Source: Halotia branconii CENA392
GTDB taxonomy: Bacteria; Cyanobacteriota; Cyanobacteriia; Cyanobacteriales; Nostocaceae
NCBI RefSeq assembly: GCF_029953635.1
Contig: NZ_CP124543.1
Location: 4,629,455-4,693,454 of the forward strand
DNA length: 64,000 nucleotides
Direction: 5' to 3'
Of the stretch, positions 34,501 through 42,590 are shown piece after piece. A program made the position numbers and the translations under genes. How positions within the stretch are numbered: the stretch's first letter is position 1; every line of letters begins with the position of its first letter. A model generated the notes under the pieces. It worked only from the letters and a program-made list of their open reading frames with translations, had not been told where the DNA came from and did no database searches.

Positions 34501-35496
34501 ATGCCCAAAATGAATGGCTTTGAGTTGGTGCGATCGCTACGGGCTTTACCAAATACCCAGACAATACCGATTATTTTGCTCTCTGCCCGTGCTGGTGAAG
34601 AATCACGGGTGGAGGGTTTAGAAATTGGGGCAGATGACTACTTAATTAAACCCTTCTCGGCACGAGAATTATTAGCGCGAGTCAATGCCAACCTGCAACT
34701 GGCACAACTGCGACGCGAAGCGGTCAACCGCGAACAGGTAATGCAAGCGGTACAAACGCTCAACGAAGGCTTAGAGCAACAAGTGAAAGCTCGGACTGCT
34801 CAACTAGAAGCCATTAACCAAGAACTAGAGGCGTTTTCTTCTTCGGTATCCCACGACTTGCGAACGCCGCTACGCTACATCAGCAGCTTTGCCGAACGAT
34901 TGCAAGGCAAGCTCAATCCAACCCTCGTCGATGCATCCAGTTGGCAGACTCTCAACATTATCATCCAATCTGCGCTTCAGGCAGAAAAAATGGTAGACGA
35001 CCTGCTGGAATTTTCCCGCCTAGGGAAGACAGAAATGCACTTGACTACTGTTAATATCAGTCAATTGGTGCAGCAAGTGCAAGCACAATTGCAGCCAGAA
35101 CTAATCGGGCGATCGCTCCACTGGGAAGTTGAGCCATTGGCAACGGTAGAAGCTGACCCAATACTGCTGCGGCTAGTTCTGCAAAATTTGCTATCGAATG
35201 CCGTCAAGTACAGCCGTAATAACACTGAAGCCGCCATCACAATTGGTAGGATTGAACAGGAGCAAGAAGTGGTATTCTTTGTCAAAGACAATGGTGCAGG
35301 GTTCGACATGAAATATCATGATCGACTATTTAGTATATTTCAACGGTTGCATCCGCAGGAGGAGTTTGCTGGAACCGGAGTCGGACTTGCCACCGTACGC
35401 CGGATCATTCATCGACATGGCGGACGCATTTGGGCAGAAGGCGCAATCGACCAGGGCGCAACGTTCTACTTTTCGCTCCCGAAACATGAGGGATAG
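31597..35496 (+). CDS. Giant hybrid sensor histidine kinase with two kinase cores
   Basis: A 1299-residue signalling protein. Order: receiver (1-125, Asp56 in LILADYALS), PAS (about 135-250), GAF (about 265-425), HisKA with His465 (FFSNVSHEFRTPL), HATPase (about 560-700, DTGVGI, GSGIGLSL), a repeat linker (about 730-905), receiver (about 910-1030, Asp966 in LVLADVMMP), a second HisKA with His1086 (SVSHDLRTPL) and a second HATPase to the end. The first receiver has EAN where an Asp pair is expected, so it may be a pseudo-receiver. The linker contains noncoding-type repeats in frame, and a short repeat insertion (EAREQGAGSRGEEF, about 602-616) interrupts the first HATPase. The signal is unknown; no membrane segment is present. 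The next kinase gene starts 2 bp after its stop. Confidence 0.9.
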   Translation: MSALEFLLLEANLPDAEIVQATLREGGINCELLRVETRADFIRILETDEIDLILADYALSNFDDVTALTIARRLRPDTPFIFISGSLGEELAIEAIKQGATDYVLKQRLGRLVPSVQQALQEVQELDKDTTKLKQAEAKYRSLFNSMDEGFCLIEVLFDERGQAFDYRFLEANPAFKKQTGLVDAIGKTMHELAPQYEAHWFEIYDRVAKTGEAVDFENWHEPTGRWFRVFASRIGNAGSHQVVVVFEDISDRKRQEANLAFLTDLMSDFAPFATAEEVMEIAGQRIAEHLDLSRYLFVEIYPEAGECTYLLESRPDGQLGISGSFILADYHTEEEHRLLSTGHSMIVNDVRDGTRTPEQIAAFEAFDISSIVNTPYLSNGRWVFDLGVTRNKPSVWREDEIELLRELSARLWLRIERACAEAAMRESEIQRIQEQAAREQERQRAESLAELDRAKTLFFSNVSHEFRTPLTLLLAPLQDALSDAVNPLTSAQRERLELAHRNGLRLLKLVNTLLDFSRIEADRLEANYEPTDLSIYTAELASVFRSAIENANLQLVVNCPPLPDHIYVDREMWEKIVLNLLSNALKFTFEGIISVSLKPIKEAREQGAGSRGEEFSPLLVELTVSDTGVGIAASELPHLFERFYQVKGAKGRSYEGSGIGLSLVQELVKRHGGAIAVTSVVNQGTTFTVTIPTGIAHLPADQVWVASTLASTAVTANAFVEEALGWLGEEGEALRLRSGRGGSPSASLRTRGQPFGFAQGEGAGRTALDESTEFQAQSSEVHTQSSEVQAQSSEGQAQSSEVHAQSSEGQAQSSEVHAQSSEVHAQSSEVQAQSSEVHAQSSEVQAQSSEVQAQSSEVHAQSSEVQAQSSEVHAQSSEVQAPSQSSPLLPAPCPPASCPLPPASSGAQSSKRARILVVDDNADMRGYLRRLLNQYYEVETANDGLAALMAIRRGGSAIYDLVLADVMMPKMNGFELVRSLRALPNTQTIPIILLSARAGEESRVEGLEIGADDYLIKPFSARELLARVNANLQLAQLRREAVNREQVMQAVQTLNEGLEQQVKARTAQLEAINQELEAFSSSVSHDLRTPLRYISSFAERLQGKLNPTLVDASSWQTLNIIIQSALQAEKMVDDLLEFSRLGKTEMHLTTVNISQLVQQVQAQLQPELIGRSLHWEVEPLATVEADPILLRLVLQNLLSNAVKYSRNNTEAAITIGRIEQEQEVVFFVKDNGAGFDMKYHDRLFSIFQRLHPQEEFAGTGVGLATVRRIIHRHGGRIWAEGAIDQGATFYFSLPKHEG
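33797..33889 (+). repeat. 31-bp tandem repeat inside the kinase gene
   Basis: Three copies beginning CCCTTCGGCTTCGCTCAGG start at 33797, 33828 and 33859, exactly 31 bp apart. As 31 is not a multiple of three, each copy is read in a different frame (ALRLRSGRGG, PSASLRTRGQ, PFGFAQGEGA) and none creates a stop. The same unit type occurs in intergenic DNA of such genomes. Confidence 0.9.
33928..34242 (+). repeat. Fifteen 21-bp in-frame repeats in the kinase linker
   Basis: Fifteen copies of a 21-bp unit (CAAAGCTCGGAAGTTCAAGC plus T, with small variations) encode the heptad QSSEVxA at residues 778-882. The array is uninterrupted and stays in frame. It is followed by a Pro-rich stretch that also looks like intergenic repeat. 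Variation is mostly CAAGCT/CACGCT and TCGG/TCAG. A near-identical GAAGTT/GCTCGG vocabulary occurs at 53101-53330. Confidence 0.95.
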
Positions 35497-35498
35497 TC

Positions 35499-38297
35499 AT
35501 GACAAGACTGCGGTTTCTTTTGCTCGAAGACAATCCCCTTGATGCAGAGGTGATAAATCTGACACTGACCGATGGTAGCGTTGAATGTGAACTGCTGCGA
35601 GTGGAAACTCGCGCTGAGTTTGTCAGGGCATTAGAAACCAATACGTTCGATTTGATTTTGGCAGACTATGCTTTGCCCGGTTTTGATGGCATTTCTGCCT
35701 TGGGCATTGTTCAAAACCTGTGTCCTGACACGCCTTTTATTTTCGTCTCTGGCAGTATGGGCGAAGAATTGGCGATTGAAGCGCTGAAGTTGGGGGCCAC
35801 CGACTATGTGCTGAAGCGCAACTTAGGGCGGTTAGTGTCTAGTGTCCAACGAGCGCTGCGAGAAACCCAAGAAAAGCGCGATCGCGCCTTTGCCGAAGCC
35901 GCACTGCACCAAAGCGAAGCCCGCTTGCGTCAAGTTGCAGCCAACCTGCCCAATGGCGCTGTATTCATTGTGGATCAAGATTTACGCTACCTGCTGGCAG
36001 AAGGCGAAGCGCTGGAGCAAGCCGGCATGACTACTGAAAACTTTGTCGGCAAAACACTCTGGGAAGCCCTCGAACCCGCCCTGGCAGCCAGCTACGAACC
36101 CTACTTCCGTCAAGCTCTCAATGGCGAATCGTTTTCCTTAGAACACAATAGCCACGGTCGGTACTATATCTCTCATGGCACACCTTTACGTAACGATCGC
36201 GGTGAAGTTGATGCTGTGCTGGCAATGTCCTACGACATTAGCGATCGCAAAAAAACCGAAATTGCCCTCAAACAAAGTGAAGCTCGCTTTCGGTTAATGA
36301 TGGCAAGTGCAAAGGAATATGCCATTTTCACCCTCGATCTCAATGCTGCGATCATCAGTTGGAGTGCTGGGGCTGAATACTTGTTCCAGTATTCAGAAGC
36401 AGAAATGATTGGCTGTGACAGTCGCATCCTTTACACTCTTGAAAATAACCTCCAAGACCGCGTGGGGTGGGAATTGCAAGTTGCCCAAACTCAAGGACAG
36501 GCAGAAAATGAGTGTTGGCATATCCGAAAAGACGGTAGTCGCTTTTGGGGTAGCGGCCTGGTGATGCCCTTACGCAATGAAGCCGACGACGTGCAAGGAT
36601 TTATTAAAATCATGCGCGATGTCACCTCACAGCGGCAAGCTGACGAACGCTTGCGGTTGCTCTATGAAATCACCAGCGATCTCCTGGAGGTCGAGCAACC
36701 GATGACGCTAATGCACAATTTATTTAGTAAACTCGCACCCCAGCTAGGGTTAGACTATTACTACAACTACATCGTCGAGTCAAAAGACAACCGCCCCATC
36801 CTGCATTTGCAAAACCATCACGGCATTACTCAAGAGATGGCAGAGGCGTTTGAGTGGGTTGAGTTCGGTGAATCCCTCTGTGGATTGGTCGCTCAAGAAC
36901 GCCAGCAAATCGTTCTCGACCGCGCCCAAATTGCCACTCATCCTCATGCTCAAGCCGTCCGCAACCTGAGTGCCACTACTTATATTGGTCAACCGTTAAT
37001 TGTCCAAGAACGGTTATTGGGAATCATCTCATTTGGTAGCCGTACTCGCACTCGCTTTACCTCAGAAGAAATCAATTTGCTGCAATTGATTGGTGAGCAG
37101 ATGGCGATCGCCCTCGACCGAGCAAACTTAATTATCTCGATTCAGCAACACGCACAACAGTTACAACGAGCTAACCAAATTAAAGACGAGTTTTTAGCGG
37201 TGCTGTCTCATGAGTTGCGATCGCCCCTCAACCCCATCTTGGGCTGGGCACAACTGCTGCAAAAAGGCAAGTTCGATACCGTCCGTCAACGCGAAGCACT
37301 ACTAACGATTGAGCGTAACGCCAAACTGCAATCACAATTAATTGAAGACTTGCTCGACGTTTCGCGGATTATGCAGGGCAAGCTGTCGTTAACGGTGGTT
37401 CCCCTTAATTTAACCTCTGTTATTTCTGCTGCCGTGGAAACAGTGCGTTTAGCAGCACAAAAAAAGAATATTCGGTTACAAATTAATCTAGAGCCGACTG
37501 CACCTATCTCTGGTGATGCTGCCCGCTTGCAACAAGTGGTGTGGAACTTGCTGACCAATGCCGTCAAATTTACACCAGATTATGGACAAGTAATCGTTGA
37601 ATTAAGGCAAATTGATCGACTGGCTCAAATTCGGGTGATTGATACAGGCAAAGGCATTCAACCGGAATTTATACCATACGTGTTTGATTATTTCCAGCAA
37701 CAGGATAGTTCAACGACACGCAGATTTGGTGGCTTAGGTTTAGGGCTGGCGATCGTCCACCAAATTGTAGAACTGCACAGTGGCACAGTCAAGGCAGAAA
37801 GCTTGGGTGAGAATCAAGGTGCAACCTTTACAGTCCAAATACCAATCTTAAACCAGTCAGTATTAACTGTACTTAAGCCAGCCGACGCTAAAACATCAAG
37901 CGCCCAGACTCCCTTATTAAGTAACCTGCAAATTTTGCTTGTAGATGATGATACTGATACTCGCAAGTTTGAAGCATTTTTGCTAGAACAAAGTGGTGCA
38001 AAGGTGACAGCCGTAGCGTCTGGGCTAGAAGCATTGCAAGTACTTGATAGTTTCATTCCTGATTTAATTGTGAGTGATATAGGCATGGCTCAGATGGATG
38101 GCTATATGCTAATGGAACAAATTCGTTCACGCCCACCCAATCAGGGAGGAACGATGCCGGCGATCGCATTAACTGCCTATGCCGGAGATCTTGACCAAAA
38201 AAAAGCCCTAACTGCTGGTTTTCAAGCTCATATTAGCAAACCATTAGAACCAAAAGAGTTAGTGAAGAAAATTCTCAACCTAATAGAACACAACTAA
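35499..38297 (+). CDS. Hybrid sensor histidine kinase, tandem paralogue
   Basis: A 932-residue kinase. Order: receiver (1-125, EDN pocket intact, Asp56 in LILADYALPGFDG), PAS (about 140-250), PAS (about 265-385), GAF (about 395-545), HisKA with His571 (AVLSHELRSPLNPILGW), HATPase (about 670-785, DTGKGI, GLGLGLAIV) and C-terminal receiver (about 812-930, Asp860 in LIVSDIGMAQMDG). The N-terminal receiver is closely similar to that of the upstream kinase (ECELLRVETRA), indicating tandem duplication. The ATG lies 2 bp after the upstream stop, so both are one operon. A phosphorelay between the two proteins is plausible but not shown. Confidence 0.93.
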   Translation: MTRLRFLLLEDNPLDAEVINLTLTDGSVECELLRVETRAEFVRALETNTFDLILADYALPGFDGISALGIVQNLCPDTPFIFVSGSMGEELAIEALKLGATDYVLKRNLGRLVSSVQRALRETQEKRDRAFAEAALHQSEARLRQVAANLPNGAVFIVDQDLRYLLAEGEALEQAGMTTENFVGKTLWEALEPALAASYEPYFRQALNGESFSLEHNSHGRYYISHGTPLRNDRGEVDAVLAMSYDISDRKKTEIALKQSEARFRLMMASAKEYAIFTLDLNAAIISWSAGAEYLFQYSEAEMIGCDSRILYTLENNLQDRVGWELQVAQTQGQAENECWHIRKDGSRFWGSGLVMPLRNEADDVQGFIKIMRDVTSQRQADERLRLLYEITSDLLEVEQPMTLMHNLFSKLAPQLGLDYYYNYIVESKDNRPILHLQNHHGITQEMAEAFEWVEFGESLCGLVAQERQQIVLDRAQIATHPHAQAVRNLSATTYIGQPLIVQERLLGIISFGSRTRTRFTSEEINLLQLIGEQMAIALDRANLIISIQQHAQQLQRANQIKDEFLAVLSHELRSPLNPILGWAQLLQKGKFDTVRQREALLTIERNAKLQSQLIEDLLDVSRIMQGKLSLTVVPLNLTSVISAAVETVRLAAQKKNIRLQINLEPTAPISGDAARLQQVVWNLLTNAVKFTPDYGQVIVELRQIDRLAQIRVIDTGKGIQPEFIPYVFDYFQQQDSSTTRRFGGLGLGLAIVHQIVELHSGTVKAESLGENQGATFTVQIPILNQSVLTVLKPADAKTSSAQTPLLSNLQILLVDDDTDTRKFEAFLLEQSGAKVTAVASGLEALQVLDSFIPDLIVSDIGMAQMDGYMLMEQIRSRPPNQGGTMPAIALTAYAGDLDQKKALTAGFQAHISKPLEPKELVKKILNLIEHN

Positions 38298-38802
38298 ATA
38301 CCAATTCAAAATTCATTAAAAGCGACGGAAACTCCATTCCCGGACTTCGTCCCGCTTCGCTAACGTGGGTGGCTACGGTGTACACAGAAGCCTTAAAATC
38401 CTACCTAAAACCGGGTTTTGAACTATGCGATAAATCTCTCATATCATGTCCACATAATTATACCAATTCAAAAAATGTTTGCGACACATGTAGTAGCATG
38501 ACAAGCTTAAAATGTTGGGTAAAGCGATCGCTAAAACTTAATGATTTAGAGATTTTACAGATTCAATCAACCCAGCAAATTAAGCTTGTCGCGCTAGTAG
38601 TACTATGTCCCATTAATTTTGCGGGGTAAAATAACGAACCGCCAAGGACGCAAAGTACACAAAGGAAGAGAGAAATAAGAGAAATTGAAAAGTTGATTAA
38701 CCTATCAAAACTTTTGCGACAGACCAGTAGGTTGGGTTAAGCGCAGCGCAACCCAACATGGATGAAGGTGTTGGGTTTCCTTACGTCAACCCAACCTACG
38801 TA
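38298..38802. other. Intergenic region with palindromic repeat
   Basis: A 505-bp gap after the kinases. The short frame at 38369-38629 has no recognisable content. The right end carries the palindromic repeat listed at 38727-38799, at whose edge the second insertion sequence landed. Confidence 0.5.
38727..38799. repeat. Palindromic GTAGGTTGGGTT repeat
   Basis: GTAGGTTGGGTT (38727-38738) pairs with AACCCAACCTAC (38788-38799), and an inner pair GTTGGGTT/AACCCAAC occurs as well. This is a common dispersed palindrome of cyanobacteria. RNA from it would form a strong hairpin, possibly a terminator for the kinase operon. Confidence 0.7.
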
Positions 38803-40530
38803 GGGTCTGCTGAATAATTGTAAAACGCAGAAAAATCAATGCTTTCGGGCTATTTTTGTAGAAAGAGGTGCAACAAAATACGGGTATCAGGCTCAAAAAT
38901 CCTATATGAGGAATTGATTGAGTGACTAAAAATTACTTGATACTTGAGTTTGGACTAATCTGCATTTAGCAGGAATGAAGAGAAGGCAAAAGAAAGTTAC
39001 CCAGCTTTGTTAGAGGCTGAGTTAAGTGGAATCGTTAAAAAAGAAGCAGAAACTAAGCAGCAGTTAGATTAGCGTTCTTAAGTGATTCTTCGGTTTTAGG
39101 TTTTTTAGATGCGTGTTTTTTGACAGTGAGATAACGGGGACGTTGAGGTGGCTGATGCCCTTGGGCACGCCCAGGTGATAACCCTTGAGTTTTCGGGGGT
39201 TGAGCAGGAGTGCCAATAGTGGCTAAAATTAGAGGAAAGGCTTGTGCTACACGTCCTGGAGACAGTTTATCCTGAGTCGATTGCCAGGGCAAGGGGGAAT
39301 CAATACAGGCAACTCTTGCGAACCAGAGTTGCCAAGTTAGCAGGGGCATCAAGTCACTCCATCGCTCTGCGGCCCGAGTAGAACTCAATTGAGGCTGTGT
39401 CCAATATAACCTCTGCTTGGCAAATCGATACCAATGCTCTAAAGCAAAGCGGCATAGGTATTTTTGCCAGAGATTCTCTAATGGAGGCATTGTCTGACCC
39501 AACCAAGCTAGCCATAAAGGTTGAAACTTCCGATTACGTCCTACTGGTTGGAGTACCTCGACGCGAATGATTTCCATTGCCCGGTTTGGGGACTGAAGGA
39601 AATGAAATCCACTCCAACGCATTACTTTCACTCGACCAACTTTCGGGTCTTCAACTTCCAGAGTTTCAGTTGCCTCTGGCCAAGTTTGGGGGTCATTGAG
39701 CTTAAACTTGTGACCATGTTTACATGGTGCGCCTCGTCCTTTATAAGTACCGGGTGTACCCCATACACATCGGTTAGATGCTAAACGCAACAATAGGTCT
39801 GCGTTAATCTCCTCCGTGGCTTGGACAAATTTGGCGTTGCCGTAGCCTCGGTCATAAGCTGCAAGTGGTCTAGTGCCTAACTCACGGGTGACAAGTTTTA
39901 GTTGGAATGCGGCTTTACTCGTTGGCGTTTCAAAGGTGGTTATCCGTTCATGTTTCAACGGTAATGCCCAACTCCCATCCGCCTCTGGTATCCACGCTAA
40001 CGTACTGTAACTTTGTCCGATGCCTATGCTCCCCCCTCTATCCCCATGAAAAGTTCTTTCTTTTAGTGTCTTCGCTTCTGGTCTTGCCCAAAAGCTATGA
40101 TCTCCTGCTAGAAATGGCTGTTCATCCGTCTCTACCTCCTGTACCAGTAGCTTCATCAGCAACATTTTCGGTGGACGACTATCATGTAGTGCTGCATAAA
40201 TGCTCGACCATTGCCGTCGAAATACTGGGCTTTGTGACAAGCTTACAAATGATGGGATACTCGGACTTGTCAATACTGCATCCATCAATTCAAATACTGC
40301 ATCTTTGGCCTTCCCCAAACTATCGTAGATACCTTGGCGGAATTTTTCTAGTTGTGTCAGGATCATCACGTCAATGATTTATTGATTACTTTCATTGACT
40401 TTACGGCAGTCAGTGTTACTGCTGACTGCTTTTCTCTAGCTTTTTAGTCCAAACTCCAGTTGATAATAGGATGAAACTATTGCCTGTTGCCTATTGCCTA
40501 CCTCAACTAGAGGACTTTTTCAGCAAGCCC
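38803..40530 (-). mobile_element. Insertion sequence with 6-bp target duplication
   Basis: The ends are GGGTCTGCTGAATAA at 38803 and, on the opposite strand from 40530, GGGCTTGCTGAAAAA; 12 of 15 bases match. TACGTA lies at both flanks (38797-38802 and 40531-40536) and fits a 6-bp target duplication, although the hexamer is itself palindromic. The 1728-bp element contains one transposase gene on the minus strand. Confidence 0.75.
39053..40369 (-). CDS. DDE transposase (NF041680-like)
   Basis: A 438-residue transposase. Candidate catalytic acids are in FLAGDHSFWARPEAKTLKER, LAAYDRGYGNAKFVQA and LCRFALEHWYRFAKQRLYW, which gives a D-D-E order with the final Glu in the ALEHWYRFAK helix. The C-terminus is basic and proline-rich (PKTQGLSPGRAQGHQPPQRP). 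From memory it resembles the NF041680 family, related to IS4/IS701 enzymes. The gene is intact and lies between matching ends, so the element may be active. Confidence 0.85.
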   Translation of the reverse strand: MMILTQLEKFRQGIYDSLGKAKDAVFELMDAVLTSPSIPSFVSLSQSPVFRRQWSSIYAALHDSRPPKMLLMKLLVQEVETDEQPFLAGDHSFWARPEAKTLKERTFHGDRGGSIGIGQSYSTLAWIPEADGSWALPLKHERITTFETPTSKAAFQLKLVTRELGTRPLAAYDRGYGNAKFVQATEEINADLLLRLASNRCVWGTPGTYKGRGAPCKHGHKFKLNDPQTWPEATETLEVEDPKVGRVKVMRWSGFHFLQSPNRAMEIIRVEVLQPVGRNRKFQPLWLAWLGQTMPPLENLWQKYLCRFALEHWYRFAKQRLYWTQPQLSSTRAAERWSDLMPLLTWQLWFARVACIDSPLPWQSTQDKLSPGRVAQAFPLILATIGTPAQPPKTQGLSPGRAQGHQPPQRPRYLTVKKHASKKPKTEESLKNANLTAA

Positions 40531-40658
40531 TACGTATCTGTCGCATTCTTTTCGGAAATTGGTATTAGTTATAATTCCGCATCTGTGCAAAAAGCATGAA
40601 ACCCTCTTTCCCCCTGCCCCCTGCGGTCTTAATAACAAGTATTTAACCAAACACGATA
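40531..40658. repeat. Dispersed repeat (ATCTGTGCAAAAA...CACGATAT type)
   Basis: The stretch ATAATTCCGCATCTGTGCAA, then CCTCTTTCCCCCTGCCCCCTG, then a piece ending CCAAACACGATAT also occurs in longer form at about 42743-42905, and in part near 29300-29570 and 48438-48460. The longer copies have TGAGCGTAGCCGAA units inserted in the middle. Confidence 0.6.
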
Positions 40659-41471
40659 TTATTTACTTACTTGAAATTTTGCATATTCTCCTAACCATTC
40701 GGATTTAGGGTTGAAAGAAAACCACAGCATCTCTAATAATCCCCAAATAATACTTTTGCGAATCAGAGATTGTCTTTGTTGCATTCGCTTACGACGTTCT
40801 TCTGCAAAATATGCTTCAGCCGTCATGTCTTTAAGTATTTCAACTCCTAGAGTTGTTGATACCTGTTGATGCCATTTCAGCAAAGATTTTAGTAATTCGG
40901 ATGGTGGATGGTCAAAACGCCTGACTAAAATGCGAGGCTGGCGAAGAAAAGCATACCAAACTTTATCTGTGCTGGGGTTAGAGGGAGTGTTTGTTACTGC
41001 TAACAACCACCGCTTTTCTAAACGACAAGAAATACTACAGAACATTGGCAAACTTCCAACCTGACCAACTTCTGCAAAGCAGGATTTCTCAGGATGTGCA
41101 AATAATCTTGCCATACCTGGGGCAGAAGAAAAAGTGTAGTCTATCAACTGGACAAACCCAAGTTTTTGCAGTTCAAAGGTATAAAAACTTAATTTTTCAT
41201 GATCGAGTTGTGGCCATGATTTAGCTTCAGTAGCAATAAATTTTACAGGAGACACAGCCTGGAGCAAAAGTAATTTAGTAACGACTTCCATTAAAAGAAT
41301 TAAAGGCAAGATCAACAAAATTAACTTAACGATAGAAACAGAAAGCCCCATGTCAATTAAGACTTTGTGCAGCCAAGGAGAAAAGAGGTTCCAAACAGTT
41401 ATAGCTCCAGCTATTGAAGCCCACGTTAATATTCTACTGTTAGACATTTTTGTCTCTAGGGTAGGTATCAA
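40659..41471 (-). CDS. Membrane-anchored protein of unknown function
   Basis: A 270-residue protein with two N-terminal membrane helices (about residues 12-31, ILTWASIAGAITVWNLFSPW, and 44-70, VKLILLILPLILLMEVVTKL) and a cytosolic body (KLSFYTFELQKLGFVQLIDYTF). The C-terminus is basic then hydrophobic (RRKRMQQRQSLIRKSIIWGL). The opening MIPTLETKMSNSR suggests Met9 may be the true start. I do not recognise the family. It is a single minus-strand gene between a repeat and a WD40 remnant. Confidence 0.65.
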   Translation of the reverse strand: MIPTLETKMSNSRILTWASIAGAITVWNLFSPWLHKVLIDMGLSVSIVKLILLILPLILLMEVVTKLLLLQAVSPVKFIATEAKSWPQLDHEKLSFYTFELQKLGFVQLIDYTFSSAPGMARLFAHPEKSCFAEVGQVGSLPMFCSISCRLEKRWLLAVTNTPSNPSTDKVWYAFLRQPRILVRRFDHPPSELLKSLLKWHQQVSTTLGVEILKDMTAEAYFAEERRKRMQQRQSLIRKSIIWGLLEMLWFSFNPKSEWLGEYAKFQVSK

Positions 41472-41497
41472 GTTTTATGATTCCCAGAAGACTAAAA

Positions 41498-41616
41498 AAT
41501 CTTAAACTTCATTTGTTGAATCAGCTATCTGCCACATGCTGATAGTTTTATCAGTACATCCACTGACTAACATTTCACCATTAGGAGTAATGGCAATGGA
41601 TGCAACTTTACCTAAA
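41498..41616 (-). pseudogene. WD40-repeat gene remnant
   Basis: The minus strand reads LGKVASIAITPNGEMLVSGCTDKTISMWQIADSTNE, one complete WD40 blade. The upstream part is cut off by the MITE at 41617-41743. A further piece beyond the MITE at about 41750-41840 (FIDVEKLLDAIAHLKQQHTL, out of frame with a nearby ATG) may be part of the same or another lost gene. Confidence 0.6.
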
Positions 41617-41743
41617 TATAGGACTCCTGTTTGATTTTTGAACACGATTCAGTACATATCTATCCCTTCTTAACTGTTCCCTGTTTCCTGTTTCCTGTTC
41701 CCTACCTACACAAATAAATTCGGTAATCAAACCGGATTACTAT
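41617..41743. repeat. MITE-like element, ATAGTAATCCGG type (copy 2, inverted)
   Basis: Almost the exact reverse complement of the element at 21579-21699: it begins ATAGGACTCCTGTTTGATTT and ends AAACCGGATTACTAT. Both copies keep the CACGATTCAGTAC block and the repeated CTGTTCCCTGTTTCC segment. It interrupts a WD40-type remnant. Confidence 0.75.
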
Positions 41744-41852
41744 ATTCGGTTAAGGTGTAACTAAGTTCAGAGGATTTTAAGGTATGTTGTTGTTTAAGAT
41801 GAGCGATCGCATCTAAAAGTTTTTCAACATCAATAAAGTTCTTCTGCTGTAT

Positions 41853-42590
41853 TCATAGCTTTTTACTATTCTTGCGGCGAACTGCAAAGAAGATTCCCAT
41901 TAAAGATAAAGCAGCGAGACTGGTAGGTTCTGGAATCGACATTGGTACATCAGAGACAGTTATTTGGCCTGCTACTACCTCACCGTTGTCACCGACTTCT
42001 CCAATGTAAAGATATAATGGACTAGCTGTAGAAACAGGGCTTGTGAGGTTAAAACCAACTTTACCGCCATCACCTAAACTAACAAATCCAGAAACACTAG
42101 AGTCAGTTGTAGAATTACCATCGAAACTTTGCAGTGTAGCAACTAAATTATCAATATTGCTACCAGTAGTACCAAATAAAAGTGGATCGATAGGAGGGCG
42201 TTGATTTCCTCCCATCAACATAGTTCCCGCTGGACTAAAGTCAAACACATTTAATTCTGTAATACTGTTGACGTTGGCAGCATTATTAATCAAAGTGTTA
42301 CTGAGTTTGATGGCATCTAAATCAAAGCCACTAAATTTGCCAAAGAAACCACCTGTACCGCTATTGCTATCCGTAATATTGATAGAACTAATATCAAAGC
42401 CAATATTAGATAAATCGGCACGGTAAACAGCTGTTCCTTCAGGATTACCACCAGTCAAGCCAGATAACTTAGTAAAAGAAAGATCAAATGTTCCAGCTGT
42501 AGCACTTTGAGCAGACATCAAGCTGATTGCTACAGTAGCCGAACCAAGAGTTAGAAACTTAGAACTAAGTAACACACTGAGTATTTTCAT
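41853..42590 (-). CDS. PEP-CTERM sorting-domain protein
   Basis: A 245-residue secreted protein. It has a signal peptide (SKFLTLGSATVAISLMSAQSATA), a Ser/Asn/Gly-rich beta-type body, and a C-terminal exosortase tag: the motif PEPTS, a hydrophobic helix (LAALSLMGIFFAV) and the basic end RRKNSKKL. Such proteins are exported, processed by an exosortase (EpsH-like) and usually linked to exopolysaccharide. A Wzc-like polysaccharide gene lies 1.7 kb upstream on the same strand; a link is possible but unproven. The body has no recognised domain. Confidence 0.92.
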   Translation of the reverse strand: MKILSVLLSSKFLTLGSATVAISLMSAQSATAGTFDLSFTKLSGLTGGNPEGTAVYRADLSNIGFDISSINITDSNSGTGGFFGKFSGFDLDAIKLSNTLINNAANVNSITELNVFDFSPAGTMLMGGNQRPPIDPLLFGTTGSNIDNLVATLQSFDGNSTTDSSVSGFVSLGDGGKVGFNLTSPVSTASPLYLYIGEVGDNGEVVAGQITVSDVPMSIPEPTSLAALSLMGIFFAVRRKNSKKL

